Shown here in pieces: positions 17,274-26,639 of a DNA stretch of 41,876 nt. Each line of letters opens with the position of its first letter. Within the stretch, counting starts at the first letter, position 1. The stretch covers positions 1-41,876 of the forward strand of contig NZ_BAFQ01000149.1 of NCBI RefSeq assembly GCF_000308375.1, given 5' to 3'. Position numbers and translations under genes: made by a program. The notes under the pieces were generated by a model that was given only the letters and a program-made list of their open reading frames with translations, was not told where the DNA came from and did no database searches. The stretch comes from Nocardia aobensis NBRC 100429. Lineage in GTDB: Bacteria; Actinomycetota; Actinomycetes; Mycobacteriales; Mycobacteriaceae.

Positions 17274-17300
17274 CTGTCCCGTAGCGGAGCTACGGGACAG
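17274..17300. terminator. Perfect 12-bp hairpin behind moeZ
   Basis: CTGTCCCGTAGC and GCTACGGGACAG pair perfectly around a 3-base loop, 18 bases past the moeZ stop. There is no T-run on either strand. It probably ends or stabilises the moeZ transcript. Confidence 0.6.
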
Positions 17301-17318
17301 CATCGACGGAGTTTTGTG

Positions 17319-18518
17319 TCAGTAGACAGGCAGGCTCGGGTCTACCTGGTTGGCCCAGGCGACGATTCCGCCCTGGAGGTGGGTGGCGTCGGAGAATCCG
17401 GCGCGCTTGAGGGCCGCCAGTGCCTCCGCGGAGCGGATGCCGGTCTTGCAGTGCAGGACGATCGGGGTGTTCTGCGGGAGTTCGGCGAGAGCCTCGCCGG
17501 ACAGGATGCGGTCCTTGGGGATCAGGGTCGCGCCGTCGATGCGGACGATGTCCCATTCCACCGGTTCGCGGACGTCGATGATGGCGACGTCCTTGCCCGC
17601 GTCGAGCATGTCCTTGAGTTCGCGGGCGGTCACCGTGGAGCCGACCGCGGCGGCCTGGCCCTCCTCGGAGACCACGCCGCAGAACGCCTCGTAGTCGATG
17701 AGCTCGGTGATGGGCTGACGCTCCGGATCGCGGCGCAGCTTGATGGTGCGGTAGTTCATGTCCAGTGCGTCGTAGACCATCAGCCGGCCGAGCAGGGTCT
17801 CCCCGATGCCGGTGATCAGCTTGATCGCCTCGGTGACCATGATCGAACCGATCGACGCGCACAGCACACCCAGCACACCACCCTCGGCGCAGGACGGGAC
17901 CATGCCCGGCGGCGGCGCCTCGGGGTACAGGTCGCGGTAGTTGATGCCGCGCTTCTCACCGTTCGGACCGTCGGGGGCGTCCTCCCAGAACACCGAGACC
18001 TGGCCCTCGAACCGGTAGATCGACCCCCACACATAGGGCTTGCCGGCCAGCACGGCGGCGTCGTTGACCAGATAACGGGTGGCGAAGTTGTCGGTGCCGT
18101 CGACGATCAGGTCGTACTGCGCGAACAGATCGACCGCGTTCTCCGGCTCCAGGCGGAGCTTGTGCAGCACCACCTCGACGCCGGAATTGATCTCCAGAAT
18201 CGAATCGCGCGCACTGTCGGCCTTGCTGCGGCCGATATCGGACTCGCCGTGAATGATCTGCCGTTGCAGATTCGAGGCGTCCACCTCGTCGAACTCCACG
18301 ATGCCGAGCGTGCCGACACCGGCGGCGGCCAGATACAGCAGCGCCGGCGAGCCGAGACCACCGGCGCCGATCACCAGCACCTTGGCATTCTTCAGACGTT
18401 TCTGCCCGTCCATCCCGACGTCGGGAATGATCAGATGCCGGCTGTAGCGGGCGACCTCATCCCTGGTCAGCTCCGCGGCCGGTTCGACCAGTGGCGGCAG
18501 GGACTGTGGTGATGACAC
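17319..18518 (-). CDS. moeZ: Adenylyltransferase/sulfurtransferase MoeZ
   Basis: A 399-residue two-domain protein. Residues 18-265 form the MoeB/ThiF/E1-like adenylating domain (ARYSRHLIIPDVG, nucleotide loop GAGGLGSPA at 51-59, DGTDNFATRYLVND at 140-153). Residues 290-399 form a rhodanese domain with active Cys357 in HCKTGIRSAEA. MoeZ activates the C terminus of ubiquitin-like sulfur carriers (CysO, MoaD type) and loads sulfur for cysteine and molybdopterin synthesis. CxxC zinc pairs of E. coli MoeB are not seen. The GTG at 18518 has GAGGAG 9 bases upstream and gives the same N terminus as the M. tuberculosis protein. The neighbours match Rv3205c-Rv3207c. Confidence 0.94.
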   Translation of the reverse strand: MSSPQSLPPLVEPAAELTRDEVARYSRHLIIPDVGMDGQKRLKNAKVLVIGAGGLGSPALLYLAAAGVGTLGIVEFDEVDASNLQRQIIHGESDIGRSKADSARDSILEINSGVEVVLHKLRLEPENAVDLFAQYDLIVDGTDNFATRYLVNDAAVLAGKPYVWGSIYRFEGQVSVFWEDAPDGPNGEKRGINYRDLYPEAPPPGMVPSCAEGGVLGVLCASIGSIMVTEAIKLITGIGETLLGRLMVYDALDMNYRTIKLRRDPERQPITELIDYEAFCGVVSEEGQAAAVGSTVTARELKDMLDAGKDVAIIDVREPVEWDIVRIDGATLIPKDRILSGEALAELPQNTPIVLHCKTGIRSAEALAALKRAGFSDATHLQGGIVAWANQVDPSLPVY

Positions 18519-18650
18519 GTCGCAGACTCCTCGAATCGAATTCGCCGATAGGGCTGATGTGTGCAACGCGGCGAATCAGGCCGTTCTTCCCCACCATCGT
18601 GCCGCATCCGTCACCGTCGGGCGCGGGTGGGTGAGCGGTAGCGGCCGAAA

Positions 18651-19775
18651 TCAGCCCCGCGGATACGGCCAGGGGTTGAAACGGCATTTCTTCCCGTCCA
18701 TCGGCACTACGCCCTGCGGGTCCAGGGTCGCGATGTCGTTGTTACGGGTGCCGAAGGTCTGCTGCATCATCACCGGCGCCAAACCGCCGTCGATCTCGCA
18801 CGGCTGGTGTTCGTGGTAGCCGATGGCGTGGCCGACCTCGTGATTGATCTGGTACTGGCGATAGGAGCCGATATCGCCCTCGAAGGCGGTGGCGCCGCGC
18901 ACCCAGCGCACCTCCGAGAGCACCACGCGGCCGAGATCGGAGTTGTAGCAGGAGGAATCGATCGGAATCTCGAAACCGCAGGCCGATTTGGTGGTCTGCC
19001 GGGAGGTCAGCGAGACCCGGAAATCCGGTTCGCCGGTGTCGATGCGGCGGAATCCGAAGCGCGGGTCGTGGGTCCAGCTCTTGGGATTGGCCAGGGTCGC
19101 CTCCACCATCTTGGCGACCGAATCGTCCCCACCGAGCGAGGTGGTGTCGACACCGTTCTCGACCTCGACGGTGTAGGTGAACTGATGCTCCTGACCGGCC
19201 CCGGCCTGCGCCGACGTCCCGGGAACGATATGCCAGGTGCCCGCCGCGGTCTCCGTGAACGCCCCGCCCGCGGGGAGTGCGCCGGAGGGCGGATCGCCGG
19301 CGAACTTACCGTCGCCCTTGGGCGGTGCGCCGATGATGCCGGCCTTGCTGGTGTGCTGGCTGAGCCGGCCCAGCGCGGGAGTGGAACCGCCGGAGCTGTC
19401 GGTACCCCCCTTGACGGCGTCCACGACGACCAGCACGGTGATGATCACCAGCACCGGCAGTGCGTAGGCGCGCCAGCCGTAGGTGGAGACGAACCGGCCC
19501 AGCGCGCTCTGCTTCTTCGTATCCCGTTCCGGCCGTGGTCTATTCGCCGCATCGTGGGCACCGGTCGGATCCCATTTCGCGCGCAGCGGCTGATGGGAAC
19601 GATCGCCGTGGCCGTTGCCGGAATACAGGCCGAGCGGATCATAGAATTCGGGGATTTCCGTAGGTTGCTGCCGGTCACGCCGGCCGGCGCCGACCGATTC
19701 CGCGCGCGCGGCCAGCACGCCTGCGGGGCGAGGCGAATCGGGCCCGCCGGTCGGTCTGCCCCGTTGATCGCTCAC
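18651..19775 (-). CDS. DUF3152 membrane-anchored zincin-like protein (Rv3207c homologue)
   Basis: A 374-residue protein. Residues 1-100 are polar and rich in Arg and Gly, one membrane segment follows (YALPVLVIITVLVVVDAV), and the C-terminal 200 residues are predicted to be outside the cell. INHEVGHAIGYHEHQPC places HEVGH at 312-316, resembling the zinc site HExxHxxGxxH of metzincin proteases, but position 11 of the motif is Glu with His on both sides. Other conserved blocks are WTHDPRFGF and CYNSDLGRVVLSEVRWVRG. A surface metallopeptidase is plausible but untested as far as I know. It starts at GTG and lies directly upstream of moeZ on the same strand. Confidence 0.85.
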   Translation of the reverse strand: MSDQRGRPTGGPDSPRPAGVLAARAESVGAGRRDRQQPTEIPEFYDPLGLYSGNGHGDRSHQPLRAKWDPTGAHDAANRPRPERDTKKQSALGRFVSTYGWRAYALPVLVIITVLVVVDAVKGGTDSSGGSTPALGRLSQHTSKAGIIGAPPKGDGKFAGDPPSGALPAGGAFTETAAGTWHIVPGTSAQAGAGQEHQFTYTVEVENGVDTTSLGGDDSVAKMVEATLANPKSWTHDPRFGFRRIDTGEPDFRVSLTSRQTTKSACGFEIPIDSSCYNSDLGRVVLSEVRWVRGATAFEGDIGSYRQYQINHEVGHAIGYHEHQPCEIDGGLAPVMMQQTFGTRNNDIATLDPQGVVPMDGKKCRFNPWPYPRG

Positions 19776-19986
19776 CCCAACAGATTCTCACAGGCCGTTC
19801 TGTGGCACCTACATACCTGCCGTTGACCGGCCGGGGTTGCGAGAAATCTCACGACTGTGCGAGATTTCTCACGGCACCCAGTTACTGACAGGTTGCCAAT
19901 AGGTGTGGAAGGTTATTCGAATACCACAACGGCAGGAACGGGATCGGCTTCCCAGCCAGTGCACCCGACCCGCAGCGGGCTGCATC

Positions 19987-20005
19987 ACGAACGAGTATCG
20001 TTCGT
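19987..20005. promoter_or_regulatory. Perfect 19-bp palindrome, probable TetR operator
   Basis: ACGAACGA-GTA-TCGTTCGT is a perfect 8+3+8 inverted repeat, 52 bases before the ATG of the TetR-family gene. Symmetry, length and place are what is expected of an autoregulatory TetR operator. A second short palindrome, TATTCGAATA, lies further upstream, near 19913-19922. Confidence 0.7.
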
Positions 20006-20057
20006 TGAATACCGTGCACATCCACGTTCCCGCCGGGAATCGACTGGGAGAACCGAA

Positions 20058-20720
20058 ATGACTGACCTCGTGGACCGGATGACGTCCTCGCGACTGTCGT
20101 CCGAGGCCATGGCACCGAGCAAGCGCGGAACCCGCCTACCCCGGGAGGCGCGCCGTGCCCAGTTGCTCGCCGCGGCCAGCGAGGTTTTCGTGCTCCGCGG
20201 CTACCACGCCGCCGGCATGGACGAGATCTCGCAATGCGCCGGCGTCTCCAAACCCGTTCTGTACCAGCACTTTTCGAGCAAGCTCGAACTGTATCTGGCG
20301 GTCCTGCAGAACTATATCGACGCCCTGGTGTCGAGCGTGCGCCAGGCGCTGCGGTCGACCACCGACAACCGGCAGCGCGTCCGTGCCGCCGTCGCGGCGT
20401 ACTTCGACTTCGTCGACCACGAAACCCAGGGTTTCCGACTGGTTTTCGAATCCGACCTGACCAGCGAGCCGCAGGTGCAGCGGCGCGTCGAACAGGCCAC
20501 CGAAGCCTGTGTGGACGCCGTCTTCGACCTCGTCGCCCACGATTCCGGACTGGACCCCTACCGCGCCCGCATCCTGGCCGTGGGACTCGTGGGCGCCAGC
20601 CAGATCACCGCGCGCTACTGGCTCGAGGCGGACCGGCCGATCCCGAAGGAAGAGGCCGTCGACACCACCGTCCAGCTCTGCTGGGGTGGCCTGTCCCGCG
20701 TGCCGCTCTCCCAGCGCTGA
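20058..20720 (+). CDS. TetR family transcriptional regulator (Rv3208 homologue)
   Basis: A 220-residue repressor. After a polar start, LPREARRAQLLAAASEVFVLRGYHAAGMDEISQCAGVSKPVLYQHFSSKLEL covers the TetR helix-turn-helix (residues 30-80), and an all-helical ligand domain follows. The ATG at 20058 is chosen because GGGAGAA lies 8 bases upstream and the palindrome at 19987-20005 falls outside the gene. M. tuberculosis Rv3208 occupies the same place between the DUF3152 and DUF3107 genes. The effector is unknown. The gap to the divergent DUF3152 gene is 282 bases, with the palindrome near its TetR end, so that gene may also be controlled. A strong terminator lies 142 bases downstream. Confidence 0.9.
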   Translation: MTDLVDRMTSSRLSSEAMAPSKRGTRLPREARRAQLLAAASEVFVLRGYHAAGMDEISQCAGVSKPVLYQHFSSKLELYLAVLQNYIDALVSSVRQALRSTTDNRQRVRAAVAAYFDFVDHETQGFRLVFESDLTSEPQVQRRVEQATEACVDAVFDLVAHDSGLDPYRARILAVGLVGASQITARYWLEADRPIPKEEAVDTTVQLCWGGLSRVPLSQR

Positions 20721-20746
20721 GCGCTCCCCCGCCTCTCCGCGTACCT

Positions 20747-20841
20747 TGCGTACAAGTGAGGGCCGCATAGGTTTCTGCCCGGTCCTGCGTTGAGAGCGCA
20801 TGCGCCTTCTGGGCGTGCCCGGCGAGTTACCCATTGTTCTC
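20747..20841 (+). repeat. Dispersed structured intergenic repeat, copy B
   Basis: Second copy of the element at 17165-17257, in the same orientation, just after the tetR stop. The first hairpin is kept as GCGTT-GAG-AGCGC with a T·G wobble in place of C·G, and the second as CTGGG-CGTG-CCCGG. Retained pairing despite base changes suggests a structure that matters, or a mobile non-coding repeat. Confidence 0.7.
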
Positions 20842-20862
20842 CGGAGATCAGGCAGACGTTTC

Positions 20863-20902
20863 GGCCCCGGCTTGCTTCGACAGCAGGCCGGGGCCTTTCG
20901 TT
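20863..20902 (+). terminator. Rho-independent terminator of the tetR gene
   Basis: GGCCCCGGC and GCCGGGGCC form a 9-bp stem, extended internally by TGCT/AGCA, and are followed by TTTCGTT on the plus strand. It is oriented to stop rightward transcription from tetR before the convergent DUF3107 gene. Confidence 0.85.
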
Positions 20903-20938
20903 CATCATGCCCGCAGCTACTTCGACCGCGGGCGCCTT

Positions 20939-21166
20939 CTACACCGCGGCGAAACCCACGCGGCCGCTGGTGGAGGTGCCGATTTCGACGTAGGCCACCT
21001 TCGAGGCCTGGATCAGGTACTTGCGACCCTTCTCGTCCTCGAGGGTCAGCACACCACCCGAACCGCTCAGCGCGCCGGATACCAGCGCCTCGACCTCCTC
21101 GGGGGTCTGCGAGCTGGCGATCACCAATTCCCGCGGGCTATCCGAAATGCCGATCTTGACCTCCAC
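20939..21166 (-). CDS. DUF3107 protein (TB9.4/Rv3208A homologue)
   Basis: A 75-residue protein conserved throughout actinobacteria, with start MEVKIGISDSPRELVIASS and end VAYVEIGTSTSGRVGFAAV. It is predicted to be a small alpha/beta cytoplasmic protein of unknown function. The GTG at 21166 is chosen because AGGAGG lies 6 bases upstream and the product then begins like the mycobacterial protein; a TTG two codons earlier sits directly against the ribosome binding site and is less likely. It is convergent with tetR and followed on the same strand by nothing until that terminator. Confidence 0.9.
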   Translation of the reverse strand: MEVKIGISDSPRELVIASSQTPEEVEALVSGALSGSGGVLTLEDEKGRKYLIQASKVAYVEIGTSTSGRVGFAAV

Positions 21167-21259
21167 GGCCAACCTCCTAGAGTCCAGATGGTGTCGCTGC
21201 CCAGGCTAGTGCAGCGAGGGGGCCGGCGACGATGCGCCTGCCTGTGCTGTCAGCGAACA

Positions 21260-21276
21260 GCCGCCGGTCCGGCGGC
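21260..21276 (-). terminator. Short GC-rich hairpin after the ferritin-like gene
   Basis: GCCGCCG-GTC-CGGCGGC forms a perfect 7-bp stem, 13 bases past the stop of the leftward ferritin-like gene. There is no T-run. It is a possible terminator. Confidence 0.4.
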
Positions 21277-21289
21277 CGTCGCGGGCGGC

Positions 21290-21988
21290 TCATCCCAGGC
21301 TCAGCACTCGCATCCGCTCGGCATGCGAGTTCTGCATCCGCTCGAACAGCGCCGCCACCCCGTTGAGGTCGCCGGTCGCGGTGAGGACCAGTTCGGTCAG
21401 CTCGTCGCGCTGCGCCATGACGTACTGCGCCTGGGTGATGGCCTCGCCGAGCAGCCGGCGGCCCCACAGCGTGAGCCGGTCGCGCTCGGAGCGGCTGACG
21501 GTGACCGCCCGGCGCACCTCCTCGATGACGAATTCCGAATGGTGGGTTTCGGCCAGCACGTCGCGCACGACCGCGGCCACCTCCGGCGCCAGCGCATCGG
21601 CGAGCACCGCGTAGAAGTCGGCGGCGATACCGTCGCCGACGTAGAACTTCACCATCGACTCGAGCCAGTTCGAGGGATCGGTCGAGGCGTGGTAGTCGTC
21701 CAGGGCCCGAACGAACGGCGCCATCGCGTCGAAGACGTCGACGCCGCGGCCCTGCAACGCGCGCTCGAGCGTGGCGAAATGCTCCATCTCGGCGGCCGCC
21801 ATCTTCGCCACCGCGACCTTGCCCCGCAGCGTGGGCGATAGTTTCGCCTCTTCCGCCAAGCGGTAGAACGCGGAGATCTCACCGTAGGCGAGCACCGCGA
21901 ACAGGTCGGTGACACCGAGATGGTCGGCGGGGATTCGATGATCGGATTCGGTCGAAACACCCAGCGCGCCAGACGTGTTTGCACCCAT
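21290..21988 (-). CDS. Ferritin-like fold protein (Rv3210c homologue, MiaE-like)
   Basis: A 232-residue, almost entirely helical protein. Potential di-iron ligands are arranged as in ferritin-like proteins: GEISAFYRLAEE in helix 1, AAAEMEHFATLE (ExxH) in helix 2, and ETHHSEFVIEEV in a later helix. Related families are labelled tRNA hydroxylase MiaE-like; the real substrate in actinomycetes is unknown. The ATG at 21988 is preferred, with a polar start GANTSGALG; longer versions from 22069 run into Arg-rich sequence. The position next to DUF3107 agrees with the M. tuberculosis order, except that the membrane gene found between them there (Rv3209) is absent here. Confidence 0.85.
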   Translation of the reverse strand: MGANTSGALGVSTESDHRIPADHLGVTDLFAVLAYGEISAFYRLAEEAKLSPTLRGKVAVAKMAAAEMEHFATLERALQGRGVDVFDAMAPFVRALDDYHASTDPSNWLESMVKFYVGDGIAADFYAVLADALAPEVAAVVRDVLAETHHSEFVIEEVRRAVTVSRSERDRLTLWGRRLLGEAITQAQYVMAQRDELTELVLTATGDLNGVAALFERMQNSHAERMRVLSLG

Positions 21989-22117
21989 GGCCACCACCCT
22001 AATAGGTCGACGCCCGGAGGGGGCGGCGGCGCGACGCCGAAAGGAGTTCCCCCACGAGCCGCGCTTCACACCGGGATGTCCGAGCCGACGAATAACTGCT
22101 TCCCCGCCACGGCCGGG

Positions 22118-23191
22118 TCATGCCTGGTCGCCCAGGAATTTCTCCAGGTAGCTCCAGGTGGTGTCGCGAGCGATCAGGATGCCCAGATGACTGCCGGGTG
22201 AGGTCTCGTACCGCACCTCGCGGGCGCCGGTCAGCGTCCGCTGCCCGTGCGCCACCGCCGCAGCGGGTGTGATGACGTCGTCGGTCCCGCCCACGAGCAG
22301 GACCGGCGCGGTGATCTCCGCCAGCGCGATCGGCCGGGCACCGACGTGCACCACACCCGCACCGATGTCGTTGGCCAGCATGAACCGGCTCCACAGCTGG
22401 TTGTAGAAGCGGCCGGGATAGCCGGGCAGCTGCGACTGGAACCGGTCGATGGTCTCCATCCGGGCCAGCGTTGCGGAATCGGTCAGATTGCTCGCCAGAA
22501 ACAGCGGACGGCGCAATTCCCGGTCCCAAGCCGCGGCCCGGTAGGCGATGCGGGTCAGCGCCGCCGGGACGCCACCGGTCGCGCGGATCAGCGTCGACAC
22601 GGTGCGCCCGCCGTCGATCCGGGCCAGCGCGCGGACCTGCGGAACACCGTTGACGCGGTTGTAGTCCAGCGGTGCGCCGACCGCGGTGACGGAGCGAATC
22701 GGCAGGGTCGCGTCGGCCGCGGCGGTGAGCAGTGACAGCACGCCGCCGAGGGACCAGCCGACCAGATCGACCGGAGCTCCGTCGCGATCGGCCGAGACGC
22801 GCCGCACCGCCTCGGGCAGGATGTCGTCGACCCAGTCCTCGAATCCCATGCGGCGGTCGGCGAAGCCGATCTCGCCGTAGTCGACGAGGTAGGGGCGGCG
22901 GCCGATCTCCAGCAGGAAGCGGGCCATACTCTGGTCCGGGCGCAGATCGAAGCACACCGCCGGGGCCGCCAGCGGCGGCACCATCAGCACTGCCGTGTCG
23001 TCGGCGGGCGGCGGTCCGGCGGGATCGACGTCGAAGCGGCGCAGCAGCCGGTGCGGTTCGTCCCAGAGCACTGTCGAGGGAGTGGGGACGGGCGCTTCGA
23101 TGCCGTCGCCGAAGGTCAGCGCCCATGCGTTGCGGGCCGCGACGCCCACGGTCTCTGCCAAGCTCACAGCGACCAATTTATCGTGTGACAC
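22118..23191 (-). CDS. Alpha/beta hydrolase, PHA synthase-like
   Basis: A 357-residue alpha/beta hydrolase resembling class III polyhydroxyalkanoate synthases and their relatives. The nucleophile elbow GWSLGG puts the catalytic Ser at 147 (synthases proper have Cys here). The acid is in VGGTDDVITP and the His in SPGSHLGIL near the C terminus; YLVDYGEIGFADRRM and WSRFMLANDI are also family-like. With Ser instead of Cys it may be a lipase/esterase or depolymerase-like enzyme. The GTG at 23191 is used; a GTG eight codons later is also possible and would free the overlapping palindromes. It is divergent from rhlE across a long gap and is not part of the M. tuberculosis block as I recall it. Confidence 0.82.
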   Translation of the reverse strand: MSHDKLVAVSLAETVGVAARNAWALTFGDGIEAPVPTPSTVLWDEPHRLLRRFDVDPAGPPPADDTAVLMVPPLAAPAVCFDLRPDQSMARFLLEIGRRPYLVDYGEIGFADRRMGFEDWVDDILPEAVRRVSADRDGAPVDLVGWSLGGVLSLLTAAADATLPIRSVTAVGAPLDYNRVNGVPQVRALARIDGGRTVSTLIRATGGVPAALTRIAYRAAAWDRELRRPLFLASNLTDSATLARMETIDRFQSQLPGYPGRFYNQLWSRFMLANDIGAGVVHVGARPIALAEITAPVLLVGGTDDVITPAAAVAHGQRTLTGAREVRYETSPGSHLGILIARDTTWSYLEKFLGDQA

Positions 23192-23208
23192 ACCGTCTCA
23201 CATATGTG
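23184..23208. promoter_or_regulatory. Two adjacent palindromes at the hydrolase start
   Basis: GTGTGACACAC (5+1+5) at 23184-23194 and CACATATGTG (10 bp) at 23199-23208 stand side by side at the start of the alpha/beta hydrolase gene. They could form a regulator site; if the gene begins eight codons later, the pair lies wholly upstream of it. Confidence 0.4.
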
Positions 23209-23695
23209 GGCTGGACCACGCCGCGCCGGACCTCTCGCGGACCCGGCGAGCGAAAGCCGACATATCGACCTCGCGCCACGCGCCCGCACGCTTGCGCGAA
23301 ATCACCGTTCCGGCCGACCGCGCAATTTCGCGGGTCACGATGAATTGCCGTGTGCCGCATACGGACCGGAGACCGAGCAGCGGACGGCGACAGCGGGAGC
23401 GAGGCGAAGAAAGCTATCACGCTACAATCTTTATGGGCAACGGAAATTTTCGCTCGCACCGCCATATCCCGGCCGGCTAATCGGGACCGGTGGTCGAGGC
23501 AGTGCGACAAGGGGTAACCGGGGCCCGCCGAAAATGTGCGCGCACCAGATCCGCGACCCCTTTGCGCCGCGCTCGGACAGCGATCCGGGTGGCGAGAGTG
23601 CAGGTGGAACCCGCCGGAAATGTGGTGGCCGGAAATCCGGTCCCAATCCACCCTCGTGCGCGCTGGATGCGACAAACACGAGGAAGGCACGAATC
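23209..23695 (+). promoter_or_regulatory. Long leader and promoter region of the RhlE helicase
   Basis: This gap of nearly 500 bases holds a good -10-like hexamer, TACAAT (23423-23428), without a clear -35. If that is the promoter, the mRNA leader is about 260 bases, typical of autoregulated or cold-responsive RNA helicases. A direct echo occurs in the leader: GCCCGCCGAAAATGTG near 23522 and CCCGCCGGAAATGTG near 23611. The in-frame extension through this region looks non-coding. AGGAAGG at 23681-23687 is the likely ribosome binding site. Confidence 0.45.
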
Positions 23696-25339
<1,644 letters not shown>

Positions 25340-25365
25340 TCGCTGGATCGGTTAGTCTCGCTGAC

Positions 25366-26583
25366 GTGCTCGCACCCGAGCGGCGGACGCGCGCCGACCT
25401 CTATGCCGCAGTCGCGATCGCCGTTGTCGTGGCGATCGCGGCGGTTGTCGTGTGGTCGACGAGCGACGCCCGCGGCACCGAATCCGATCCCGCGGCACAT
25501 CCGGCTTCGGTGGCGCCGACGGCCGATCGGCTGCCGGACGCCCTCACCGAGCGGTGGCACGCCCCGGACGGCGTCGCCGCGCGGGCGCTGACCTCGAGCG
25601 GCGTCGCCGTCACCGGTGACGGCGGCACCGTCCGCGGCCTCGATGCCGCCACCGGGCGCGAGCTCTGGAAATATCAGCGCGATCTGCCGCTGTGCGCGCT
25701 GGAGAGCCAATTCGCCACGGTGATCGCCACCTATCGCGATCCGCGCGGTTGCAGCCAGACCACGATGCTCGGCGCGGAGGACGGGCGGCGGCGCACCGCG
25801 CGCAGCAGCTATATGGACTCGCAGGTCCGGTTGTCGACCGACGGCACCTACGTGCTGGCCCAGGGACCGCGCCGGCTGGAGGTGTGGCGGTCGGATCTGG
25901 TCCGCACGCTCGAATACGGCTACGTCGACGCGCAGGTGAACCCGCACACCCAGCCCCGGCGCGACTGCACGCTGCTGTCGGCGGCCTCGGGCGGCAGCCG
26001 CCTGGCCGTGCTCGAACGCTGCCCCGACGACGCCGCGGACCGGCTGACGGTGCTGAATCCGGCGCCCAAGGACGCCTCCGCTCCGGAGGAGTACGGTTCG
26101 CACGTCTTGACCGAACCCGGAGCGGCGGCCGGCAACGCCCGCGTGGTAGCGGTCGCGGACAATCGGATCGCGCTGTATCTTCCCGGAACCGATACCGCCC
26201 CACCGGAATTCGCGATCTACGATGCCAACGCGAATTCGCTTGCGGTGCATCGTCTTTCCGCGCCGATCGCCGACAACAGCACGGTCACCCGGCTCGGCTC
26301 GGCGTATTTCGTGTTCACCGGCAACAGCGTGATCGCTTTGAGCGCGAGCACCTTCGAGCCGCTGTGGACCGCACCGGACGCCCTGGGCGCACCGGCGATG
26401 ATGGCGGGCAACGTCCTGGTGCCGGTGGCCGACGGTATCGCGGCGCTCGATCCGGGCAGCGGCGCCCAGCAGAAGCGGATCCCGTTGCGGCGCAGCGACT
26501 ATCACGGGGAGCCGATTTCGCTGGCCGTGAGCGGTCCGGTGGTGCTGGAGTTGCGGGGCGGCCGGCTCTACGGAACCAGCTGA
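25366..26583 (+). CDS. Membrane-anchored PQQ-propeller-like protein (Rv3212 homologue)
   Basis: A 405-residue protein with a short basic start (RRTRADLY), one membrane segment (residues 13-29, AAVAIAVVVAIAAVVVW), and an outward-facing domain with repeated strands like a PQQ-type beta-propeller. Seen blocks are GTVRGLDAATGRELWKYQRD, LEVWRSDLVRTLEYG, VIALSASTFEPLWTAPD and VADGIAALDPGSG. Such proteins are binding or scaffolding factors rather than PQQ enzymes. M. tuberculosis Rv3212 has the same place right after rhlE. It begins with GTG 26 bases after the rhlE stop, so the two may be co-transcribed. The molecular role is unknown. Confidence 0.82.
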   Translation: MLAPERRTRADLYAAVAIAVVVAIAAVVVWSTSDARGTESDPAAHPASVAPTADRLPDALTERWHAPDGVAARALTSSGVAVTGDGGTVRGLDAATGRELWKYQRDLPLCALESQFATVIATYRDPRGCSQTTMLGAEDGRRRTARSSYMDSQVRLSTDGTYVLAQGPRRLEVWRSDLVRTLEYGYVDAQVNPHTQPRRDCTLLSAASGGSRLAVLERCPDDAADRLTVLNPAPKDASAPEEYGSHVLTEPGAAAGNARVVAVADNRIALYLPGTDTAPPEFAIYDANANSLAVHRLSAPIADNSTVTRLGSAYFVFTGNSVIALSASTFEPLWTAPDALGAPAMMAGNVLVPVADGIAALDPGSGAQQKRIPLRRSDYHGEPISLAVSGPVVLELRGGRLYGTS

Positions 26584-26639
26584 GCCCACGCCTCGATCCG
26601 TCCGCCCGGCCGCTCGCGCGGTGCGGCATGATCGAAATC

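Noticed and set aside
17266..17318. Possible insertion-sequence end (GGGCTCTGTCCCGTAGC hairpin)
   Set aside because: Resembles some actinobacterial IS ends in flavour only; no transposase, no matching second end, no target duplication seen.
23186..23202. TGTGA...TCACA pair resembling a CRP site near the hydrolase start
   Set aside because: The spacer does not match the 6 bases required for CRP; the two palindromes explain the bases better.
23204..23695. N-terminal extension of RhlE up to 23204
   Set aside because: Arg/Gly/Pro-rich, not like any helicase N terminus; a -10-like box and a good ribosome binding site lie inside it.
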